A DNA stretch of 64,000 bases from Symsagittifera roscoffensis (lineage: Eukaryota; Xenacoelomorpha; Acoela; Convolutidae), in contig NW_026971379.1 of assembly GCF_963678635.1 (NCBI RefSeq), forward strand, positions 1 to 64,000. The letters run 5' to 3'. A program made the position numbers and the translations under genes. The notes under the pieces were generated by a model. The model saw only the letters and a list, made by a program, of their open reading frames with translations, did not search any database and was not told where the DNA came from. Shown here piece after piece: positions 54,909-64,000 of this stretch. Every line of letters begins with the position of its first letter. The stretch's first letter is position 1.

Positions 54909-55723
54909 TTTTAAAATAAATAATCTTTGCACCTCTGAAACATTTTGAACTTTCATTTTTCAAAATAACATGCTGACAATCACACAGCAAATTTAGTTCA
55001 AAATTAGCCAATAGGATTCATCCAATCCGTCAACTTCTCTAAATCTAACACAAACCAATTAGACGAAAGATATTACACTTCAGGCATATCTATAACTATA
55101 CAACCTCCAGGTCAAAAATAAGCAAGCTTCTCAAACTTGACAACTAAAACAAATACCACCATAACATCATAACCCTCCCTTATCTAAAAACGCAAAGATC
55201 AACAATATTTTCCCAACTCAGACCTCAAAAACCCCCCAAACAAAAATGTTAAATTAGCCTAAAGTAAAAGAACAACCATATTAAATTAGCCTAAAGTACA
55301 AAGACCTCAAAAATACTCCAGATAACTTGACAAATAAAAATAAAGTAAAAGAAGACCTCCCGAATACCATAAAATTAGCCTACAACACTTTTTCACAAAT
55401 CTCAACCCACTTGTCAAAAAACCAATAAATAACTCGACCACACTTAAAAATCGCCCCAAACAACAAAAAATGTTCGATCAAGAGCTATTTCTTAAATGCT
55501 CTTCTCTCGATCAGTCAACATAATTCTCAACATTCTAATAAACTTTTTAACAATATTTAAAACATTATTCATATTTCTTTTTGATACTTTTGAAGCTTTT
55601 GTATTAATCTTAATCATTTTTTATAATATTTTTTAAATTTTCTATTCCCTATTCTAAATATACTTCCAACTTTCCAAAGCCATTGACCATATACACAGGT
55701 ACGAAAACCCAAAATCTATTTAA
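54909..55723 (+). other. Spacer between integrase and membrane ORF
   Basis: No gene. AAATTAGCCTAAAGTA recurs at 55251, 55283 and in part at 55370. A pyrimidine-rich stretch ends in ACACAG at 55699, a possible acceptor for a subgenomic RNA. Confidence 0.45.
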
Positions 55724-57055
55724 ATGATACGAACCATTTTTAGTAGAACAGATATTTTTTTACTATTTGTAATTTTCATAATATTTTTAACATCCCTCAT
55801 ATTGACAATATGCAAATGTATAAAGAAACCAGTCATAACATTCGCATTAGCAACAATCCTTTTAATTCTTTTTCTTGAAGAATACTAAAAAAAACATAAA
55901 TTTTTTCACGAAAAGAAATCAATCAAAAAACCCTCAAAAATTGCTAACCAACAATCACACAGTCAGTCTTCACCGACAACATCCCAAGAAAACCCGACAC
56001 CACCTACAACTACCCAAAACCCCCAAACATCTACACGAATTTCTTTCCAGGATAACCCATATACCTTTGAAGAACGACACGCTCGCTTATCTGAACCACT
56101 AGAACCAGTTCAGCGACAGGCACCTCTGAGTGAACCAACATATAACTTATACCCGACACTACCACAAGAATTAAGTAGAATTCGAAATATTAGTCAAAAC
56201 CAAAATGCAGTTGAAATAAATAGACAAATCATACATCCACGACGAAATAGAAACTTTCAAACCCCCCGAGTTCATTTTGATATACCCCAATCCCCATCAC
56301 CAAGTACTCCGGAAAACCCAATTGGCATATTACCGGAAACCCCTACACTGCTTTCACAACGTAGCACCTCAACTCTACCCTCAGATTACTTAGGTTCAAC
56401 ACCAACATCTGAACAAATACGTGAAAATCCCTTTAACCCCCCAAACCAAACATCACGACTACCATATTGGACAACGCAATCTTTCACACAAGGTGAACCA
56501 AATTTAATAAATGATCCAATAGATATTTCTACAGATACAACAACATCATCATCACTACCAGAAACATTATCACTACCATCAACACCATCAATAAGCCAGT
56601 TTTCACCGACGCATTTTCCTTTAAATTTCCCAAATAACCTCGACGCTAGATATCGAGAACAATCATCAACAAATATCCCTTTAAGATTAGACTGGAATAC
56701 ATTCACAGCACCTCCACCATTATTTGGACAACACCCAGAAAGTAACCGACTGCACAACTGGGCACTTAATAGATTACAATATAGACAAGATATCCACGAA
56801 GACATTCGTGACCATAACATCCAAATACTCCAACAAAATAGCCTACAATTAAAATTTGAAATCACGGTTAAACTAAACAACAATGCTCAACATCCTTATC
56901 CATTAAATCCACCAAATATAACAGCTCAATCGCTACCACCGCCTTTTATAACAACTGAAGTAATATATAAATACGACAGATATACCAAGAAAACAATTGG
57001 TTACATCACATTTTATAACCCGTACTCAGGATTATCATACACATGTATATTCTAA
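55724..57055 (+). pseudogene. Membrane-anchored Pro/Ser/Thr-rich ORF before env (443 codons, one stop)
   Basis: ATG 55724. Residues 10-53 hold two hydrophobic helices (FLLFVIFIIFLTSLIL, FALATILLILFL) with a Cys/Lys turn between. A TAA (55886-55888) follows, and the same frame is then open for 389 codons to TAA 57055: a Pro/Ser/Thr/Gln-rich region and a folded-looking end with WNTFTAPPPLFGQHP, FEITVKLNN and GYITFYNPYSGLSYTCIF. It overlaps the env start by 13 nt. No ATG follows the stop, so either the TAA is decay or the two parts were once one protein. Family unknown. Confidence 0.65.
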
Positions 57056-59661
57056 AAACATTGATTTTTCTCCAACTCCTTTTTCTAATAATCTCCGATC
57101 AGAACATAAATCCTTCTCCTCGCACAGGACCCCAAGACCTATTAGTAACACATTACGATTGTGAAGAAAATGAACAAAAAACACTACACAAATATGCAAT
57201 AAACCAAGTATCACAATGCGAAACAGAACCACAAGCTATAGAAACTACAAATGTAATAGCGACACTCTATTCAAAAGCCCGAGCAACAACAATCATAGGA
57301 TATAAATTTACAGCAACATTTTCCGAAAAGAAAGTACATTGTTCACAAGTTTCAAACGGAAATAAAAACCGACTTGACCATGAATCATTCTACCAAAGTA
57401 ATATAGAACGACTTTTGCATCTAAATCCCAATGATTGTAAAAACGAGCTACTCAGACTAAACATCACAAGAAATAAAAACACCGACAGAAAACTAGTAAA
57501 TTTTCAAGTTTTTTCCGATTCTGTACATCAAGCAGAACTTGAAAGATATCACGGACATATAAAACTAGATGAAAAATACCCATACAACGACGCACACGGA
57601 AGATTAACCTACGACATACACGATAAACACTGGATACCACACATTGGTATAAATAACCCATCAAACTGCAAAGCAGACACAAAAAATAAAGGATATCAAA
57701 AAATAATGTTTTTCGATTGGAAAATACAACTCGAAAAAATACAACTCACACGAGATTTATCTGATAACACAATGATCTATCAAGGAATTCGATTACCTTG
57801 CAAAAACGATCAAGGTTATTGTGACCCTACAACACGAACACAAGCAACAATTGTTTGGTTTCCCGAAGATACATGTACAACATTTCAAGTAGCAAAAATA
57901 CACGCTCGAATGATAAAATTTCACGAAAAATATTTCATACAATCAATCCCATATGAACAAGTAAATCCATCACGAAAACGAAGTAATGATTTTCGAAACA
58001 TCCATAATATAGAAAATAAATTAACCCGTTTTCAAATATATCAAGAAACAGAACTAGCATGCAAATACAGAAATCCACTTCACAAAACACAATATTCTGA
58101 AATCTTAGTTGAATACGAAAAAAGTTTCCACATGACCACTGGAAAAGTAAAAATTGACCCTTATGCCACAGGTCATCCTCTAAACGAAGGAACATCATAT
58201 ATACCAGTTAACTTTCAAAAAAATAATGGTCAACCTGGTGGACATCTAAAGCCACATGACACTCAAAGCACACGTCTACAAGAACTATCACTAACGAATA
58301 ATTCTTATTTTGGTAATATCCACTACGATATTCACTTAGATATGAAATTAGACTACACAATTAGCCGAATTTTTCAGGAAATGTCACTCTCTGAATTAGA
58401 AACACTTCACCAACTATGCGAATTAGAACGAACACAAATACTACAATCACTTGCACTTGCAGTATTCAAAATACCCTACGCAGGATATTTACTATCAGGA
58501 AATAGATCAAATTTTTTAGACTACGAAGGAAACATTTTATGGTTTTATACTTGAACCAAAAAAGTATCACCACTATATGTTTTTGAAGATAAAAGATGCT
58601 ATAAAAGAATCCCTATCTTTTATAAAAATAAAGTACATTTTGTTGACACACTCTCAAGACGAACATATTTTTGGGATACCGCAGTCCCATGTGGATCAGA
58701 AAATAGCCACAATGTAGTACAATTGAATCCTGATGAAGATAAATATTATCTTCTTACTCCATACCCCACATTAATGCAATCACTCAAAAAATTTTCACCC
58801 GAAAGCATTAGAGCTATTGCTCGAAACCCAAATATAGATTTACAATCAATTGGAATATATTCAAAATTTGATATCCAACATCACATTAGAACACAACAAT
58901 TCCAGGAATTATTAACACAAATGGACACTATACAAAGACAATCAATTGACCAAAACTTACGCAAACTTGCCGAAACCGCAGGATTTGCAGACATCTATAC
59001 ACAAGATTATAGCGGATATTTTCAAGACATTAAAGATTATGTATATCTAAACGGTGAAAAATACAGACCACAAGATATTTCACCTATAAATATTTTTAGC
59101 TTTGTTACACTAAAAAATGAAATTCTCGATTTTCTAGGATGGCCCTACTACATCTTAGAAAAATTGACTATTTTATACGCAATGTTTAACTTTATAGGAT
59201 TTCTTTTCTCACTACTAAAAGGAATCTATAATACATGCGCTATACACACACAAGTAAATAGACAAGCAAGTGTAGCACGCATACTTTTTGCAGGATTTTT
59301 TGGAATTTTTTCATCATCAATAAACAAAATCCTTCTAGACGCACAAATAAAAGAATATAACACAAAAATAGCGACAAGACAGAACACGTACGACGAGGAA
59401 CATAATAATATAGAAGTAACGCCTACAGCACCACAGTTGCCACCCCTACCACATAACCATCCATTATCATTAGTCCCACGAAATTTCCGAAACTTAGCAA
59501 TAACACATAACCCAAATTTTAGACCAAACATATCGCAAAGTCCCATACAACACATAATGACACATCATTCACAAGATGAAAATACATATGAACAAATTAT
59601 AGAACAACCCCATACCACCGCTTTTCAGTATCAAAATAATAATTTTTTAAGCCCACGATGA
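57043..59661 (+). pseudogene. env: env-like glycoprotein, element C (one in-frame stop)
   Basis: ATG 57043, hydrophobic leader (LIFLQLLFLIISD), then VTHYDC and YAINQV as in element A env, many Cys, ELERTQI, AGYLLSGNRS. A TGA at 58552-58554 splits it; the same frame runs on to TGA 59661 with VHFVDTLSRRTY, two hydrophobic helices (LTILYAMFNFIGFLFSLL, ILFAGFFGIFSSSI) and a Pro-rich tail. About 870 codons in all. It is the same family as element A env and would be the surface fusion glycoprotein. No frameshift is seen, only this stop. Confidence 0.8.
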
Positions 59662-61466
59662 GCCGACAAATTGGATCCCTACACCGCTCAAATTCCCACC
59701 CAACCAACCTCAACACTCCAATTACAATAATTCCACTTTTTGCTTTCCCACCACCCGATTTTCCAAATAGTAATATAACATCAAGCATGAATTCAGACAT
59801 TAATTCAGATATTTCAATTTTATACTCCATTTCACAACTAAATAACCCGAATATAGAAACCCCTGACGAATTTGCAGACTCCGAACCATCTCCACCCAAT
59901 AATTTTCAAACCAACTCCTCAGTTTTTTCAAAGCCTCCTTTTTGACCAATCCCAACAAATAATCCACTCCCGTCCGTTTCTACTCCTTCTTACGCTTCAC
60001 AAGTAACCCCAACCTATTCTCCATTTCATTCCGACCGATCATCTAATTCTCCCGATACTCCCCAAATCTCCCAAGAACTTGATAATTTTATAACCCTACA
60101 ACAACAGCTAATACACCCTAACACCCTCACTATAAATCAAATTTCATCCACAGTAGAATCCTCAAATCCACCTACTCCTACACCATCTTCAGCTTATACT
60201 ACATCATTAGCAAAATCATCCACATCCACCGAATCATCAAATAGCACTAATAGAGCTTACCGCACTTTTAAAAGAAAATTCCCGAACCATCCATTCCCAA
60301 CCAAACCAGGAACAGCCCGTGAATATATCAACCATCCACATCACACTAGCACGAAAGATTTTCTAGCAATCACCTTACCTTCATTCCCACAATATACTTT
60401 AAACACACCTAACGACACTAACGACACACGTAGTTTTGTAGATGAACATGTTTTAATGCCTACACTTCATTGGACAACATATTATCATTTTACTAATCCC
60501 CTTTGCCTACCATTATCTAATACTCATACCGATATAGAAAGAAATCAAGATATGCTATATCGACTCACCACACCATTAACACACAGACAATTTACTTATA
60601 TAGGATATTAAAAATCACTAAAAACATACACTGCACCCCGAGCTAACGAATTTACGCTAGAATATTACGATCATAATATCATCCGATCTAACCAAGACCA
60701 ATTTTTAGATGACGACCGCTTCGCTAACCCACAACTAACAGAAAAAATTTTCATCAAAACACCATATGTATTTACACTCAATATATTTGATCGAAAATTT
60801 GATCACATCATCTCTGAAGCACTAACTGACATGCAAGCTTATGAAAGTTTTAAAGAAAAATTTCAACTATTTTCACTAACCTTCCACTTCCTTGCACCAC
60901 ATGAACGCGATTTGCACTGCTCACACGACATTATGTTACGCACTAAACAAACCCACACATATACGTATTATCGCTTCATACAAAATCATTTTGATCTCCA
61001 CACTCCATCAAGACAACCACACCACCGTTTTCAGTTTCTTAATTCAAAGTACACTTCGCCATTTTTTCTAAATTTCACATATTGCATAAAAGACACTAAC
61101 CTCCACGGCATCCTCCGCAACTATGACCCAATAACACAAATGTATATATTTTGTCCCATCACGAAGACCTTTAATGCAGAAGAATCCAGACCCTTCCTTA
61201 TCCCACATGAATTTATCCAACCTATAGAAATCCCTATATTAGAATTCATCCATAACACTAAATACAGTCACAAAATATATAATCTCATTCAAAACACACC
61301 TTATGAGTTTGCAGTTGACACCGAAGAACTAAAAACTATTAAAGCACTTCAATTGCTTTGGCCACTGCTTCAAACTAAAAACATCATTCGCATACTAGCA
61401 AAATTACTAACAAATTCAGAAATAATACACGACATCTTACCCCACGGTTTTTTCCCCGACGACTAA
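59658..61466 (+). pseudogene. Large ORF after env (603 codons, two stops)
   Basis: ATG 59658 overlaps the env stop (ATGA). One frame runs to TAA 61464-61466 with TGA at 59943-59945 and TAA at 60609-60611. The first 200 residues are Pro/Ser/Thr/Asn-rich; the rest looks folded and beta-rich, with repeated strand-turn units: YVFTLNIFDRKFDHII, LFSLTFHFLAPHERDLH, FFLNFTYCIKDTNLHGIL then YDPITQMYIFCPI. It occupies the slot of the R/RING block in element A. No known family recognised. Confidence 0.6.
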
Positions 61467-61469
61467 CAG

Positions 61470-61547
61470 GTAAGTAAAATTTATACATATTCTTCACTAA
61501 TAAATTTAAAATAAATACTAACCATTCTTTACTCATGTTTCTTTTAG
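61470..61547 (+). promoter_or_regulatory. 78-nt intron just after the last ORF of element C
   Basis: CAG|GTAAGT three bases after the stop codon, TACTAAC at 61516-61522, and a pyrimidine run ending CTTTTAG at 61547. All three signals are near ideal. Splicing would change only sequence after the stop. Confidence 0.6.
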
Positions 61548-63021
61548 ATTTTTAGTCTTCATACCACGATCATCTGCAAAAAACAAGAAAAACAAAATAA
61601 AAACTTGTGAAATTTATTCTAAACTTCATTAATATTATCCACAAAATAATTTGATAAAATTTATATCAAATGAAGTAAATTAATTTATAAATTGTTTTCC
61701 CAAAAGCAGTAAATTTCATAATAATGAAAATTTGTAACTTAACTTTTCCCCAAAACTAGCAGTAAAATTAAAATTCTATGTAGTAAATTGATAAAGTAAA
61801 AATGCAGTACTAACCTTTTGATATTTTCATTCACTCGCACAAGAATTCTATCCAAACTCGCACAGCTCGCCCACAAAGAATTGTTTAAATAATGAATTTT
61901 AGTTTCAAGTTTTCACACTCAACAACTCTAACATACAATAACAAGTTTCAAACTTTCCTTTAACCCGGTTGGAAAGGAATTATATACTAAACCAAACTAA
62001 CCAACGCAGCTAACTAAACACCACAAATCATAAAATAACAGCATGACTAAGAAAAGAAAACCAACAGTACCCAAACCGGATTAACCCAGTTTAAAACTGG
62101 ATAATTTATTCTTTTGAAGACTATTATAAAGTCTAAGAAAGAAATAATAAAACACAAAAAAGTCGAAAGACAAACCTATAACAAAAACAATTTGATTTTT
62201 GAAAAAAGGACACAACCAACGGAACATAAGAAAGACCACCATAAGCTCAACATAAAACGTTATCACATAACAGGACCTCTCACAGAAACCGCACGAAATC
62301 ATACTCCCACTCCTGGCCTAACCCGGCCTAACCAACCAGAGAGGACGTCCTGAGCATGCTCTATAGCCGGCCTAACCCACCGCGCTACATCCACGCTTTG
62401 TGACCACACTCCTATTTTTAATAAGAGGTACTCAAGGGTGAGTAACTCTTCAAAATAACCGAACTAAAACAAAAAGCTTTTGTGAAAACAACTAATCAAA
62501 ATCATAATTAAAACATTGAACTAATAAAAATTTTATAAAATGTAAAACATACTTTGCAGTATATAGATCAGCATACAACAACAAAGACGAACATCCAAAG
62601 ACAAAGTGATCCCACTACACTCGAAAAAGAATGGCCAACCACAACCAAAATGCCGTCCACAATCACAACTCAAAAGATTTAGAGTACGACTTGACTTCGC
62701 AGAAAAGAACTTCATTGAACTAGACCAATGACCACCTCGATGTTCAAGTATACGTACAGATCCGAGTTACAAGGCATCCCCTCCACGCACAATCTCCACG
62801 CCATTCCCAGACGCGGCTGAACACAAAACAAGTTCTCTACATAACACAGAAAAACCCGTCATTGTAAACAATTTTGAAATCAGATTGATTTCGTTGGGAA
62901 ACACAGTCGTTGTCAGAAGAAGATACACGAAGAAACGATGTTCGCCCGATACCAACGTTCATCATCCACCCTTTGAATTGCAGAAAGATAATTCTAAAAA
63001 ACACTGTAAAACCCGGATGGG
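61548..63021 (+). other. 3' untranslated region, element C
   Basis: No gene. 62290-62400 has GGCCTAACC three times, and its minus strand has a tRNA A-box-like GTAGCGCGGTGGGTTAG without a clear B box. The purine run before the 3' LTR (GGATGGG) is short for a polypurine tract. Confidence 0.45.
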
Positions 63022-63431
63022 TGGAACCTGATCTAAACTATATTTTATGATTGGATAAAATAGATATTTTACCACTGTAAAGTATTTAATATTAACCAAT
63101 CATGATCCATCTAACTTACAACCCACTTATTTGTAAGTGCTGAAATTACTTGTAATTTCAGCACCAGAGAGATTTGAATTTAACTTAGGAATTAGTTGTC
63201 TCTCCGAGAGAACTTCAGCAGCCGCAACAAACCAGTATACCCTAGATCTATTGAGCCTAGCAGAGACTAGTTAAACACCCTGAGACTAGTAAGTATAAGA
63301 GTAAGACTAGGATCGGTATTAGACTAAGAAGTTGCACGAATCTATCCGGCCGAAAATAAGATAGCGTGACGAGCAGACGGTGTACCCTATCCGAAATTAC
63401 TCTATGAGTTAACCACATCGGTCCTAACTCA
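63022..63431 (+). repeat. 3' LTR, element C
   Basis: Same 410 bp as the 5' LTR with about three substitutions, followed by TTAA. Confidence 0.9.
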
Positions 63432-63435
63432 TTAA

Positions 63436-63989
63436 ACAGAAATCAAAAGCCAAAATGCGAAACCATATTTGAACGTAAACAACTTTACAGACTATTTCCG
63501 AGATAAAAAGGAAAAAAAACAAAACCTTAATAATGATTAAACAAATTCGCTCATTAACATAGAAACAAAATTAGAAGAACTTGAAACACTAGAAATAATT
63601 CGCTCATTAACAAAAAAATAAAAAAAATTCAGAAAGAACGAACATAGGCAACAAAAACTTGAAGTTTTTTTTCACTTATTAATTTATCCAAAAATTTAGC
63701 AAGAAAATTTGAATTGAACATATAACATAATCATAAGTCAAACGGCCAAAAAAAGCGGAAACAATTTTAAGACTTTTTCCGCAAAAGAAACATAAGAACC
63801 AACACGACCTATGCAAGTGCTTTCACCGCGTTCACTTACGCTTAATATGTTTTATCAAAAACCGAACATTAAAACAATGTTTAGTTTGTAAATCAACACA
63901 AACACGAAAAAAAGAGTTAGCAAATCAACAAAAGAGAGCCAGAAAAATGCAAAAATTATATATACTAAAAGTTATAAACCTAATTTAGA
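63436..63989 (+). other. Right flank with a small Cys/His-rich frame
   Basis: AT-rich. 63737-63989 is open on the plus strand without ATG near its start and encodes a basic stretch with CKCFHRVHLRLICF and LKQCLVCKS, a possible zinc-binding cluster, then a Lys/Arg-rich helix. ATTCGCTCATTAACA occurs twice (63547, 63598). It may belong to another element or gene continuing past the window. Confidence 0.3.
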
Positions 63990-64000
63990 AGCCAAGCTCA

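Larger units (their letters stand above)
39349..63431 (+). mobile_element. Element C: 24.1-kb env-bearing Ty3/gypsy-type retroelement with duplicated gag
   Basis: Two 410-bp LTRs (TGGAACC start, ACTCA end) that differ at about three positions, TTAA TSD. Order: LTR, PBS, leader with small ORF, ORF0, gag; then a partial LTR, PBS, leader, ORF0 and gag again; then protease, RT, RNase H, integrase, a membrane-anchored ORF, env, a 603-codon ORF, a 78-nt intron, LTR. Without the duplication it would be about 19.2 kb, so both A and C are very large for the group. Young by LTR identity, but gag, pol, env and both extra ORFs carry breaks, so the element was probably propagated defective or assembled by recombination. 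Confidence 0.9.

Noticed and set aside
56386..56883. 165-codon minus-strand ORF
   Set aside because: The plus strand here is an open frame continuous with the membrane ORF and has Pro/Ser/Thr-rich composition; the minus frame is its shadow.
62290..62400. Fifth SINE copy
   Set aside because: Only an A-box-like stretch on the minus strand; no B box at the right distance and no match to the SINE flanks.

Overview
The window is animal nuclear DNA, AT-rich and with spliceosomal introns. Four host genes can be read from split exons with good splice sites: a laminin-G domain protein (plus strand, left edge), a DEG/ENaC-like channel exon (minus), the nucleoporin NDC1 (minus) and a C1orf50/DUF2452-family gene (minus). 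I cannot name the phylum; an invertebrate is likely from the kinds of retroelement present. Most of the window is retroelements, defined here by their LTRs, target-site duplications (TSDs) and primer-binding sites (PBSs).

Element A (3976-21836, 17.9 kb) is an env-bearing Ty3/gypsy-type element with 1.15-kb LTRs and a CTTG TSD. It lies inside the DEG/ENaC-like exon. Order: LTR, PBS, a 2.3-kb leader with 14 GTTTCAG motifs, two related small ORFs, gag, protease, (RT core deleted) RNase H, integrase, env. Then comes an unusual 3.4-kb block of at least seven short related ORFs (R1-R7) packed head to tail with gaps of 1-65 nt or overlaps. It is followed by three double-RING-like zinc-finger ORFs, the last one fused to an R-type domain, then a coiled-coil ORF, polypurine tract and LTR. 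The R/RING block is the best candidate for an undescribed system in this window.

Element B (32987-37916, 4.9 kb) is an old, broken Ty1/copia element with a GTTTG TSD and a PBS matching the anticodon arm of initiator tRNA-Met. It sits in an intron of the C1orf50-like gene.

Element C (39349-63431, 24.1 kb) is a young env-bearing Ty3/gypsy-type element related to A (same PBS core, same env family). Its 410-bp LTRs differ at about three positions and it has a TTAA TSD. A 4.85-kb segment (end of LTR, PBS, leader, small ORF, gag) is present twice in tandem. In pol, a 259-bp RT piece is duplicated around an exact 117-bp inverted copy of downstream pol. It carries two large extra genes: a membrane-anchored Pro/Ser/Thr-rich ORF before env and a 603-codon ORF after env, then a 78-nt intron with near-ideal splice signals. 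Both extra ORFs contain a motif that may be the R domain of element A.

Between the elements lie a tRNA-derived SINE family (three minus-strand copies and one plus-strand tRNA-like head), two minisatellites, foldback repeats and plain AT-rich DNA. Every element-encoded gene here has at least one visible break unless its entry says otherwise.
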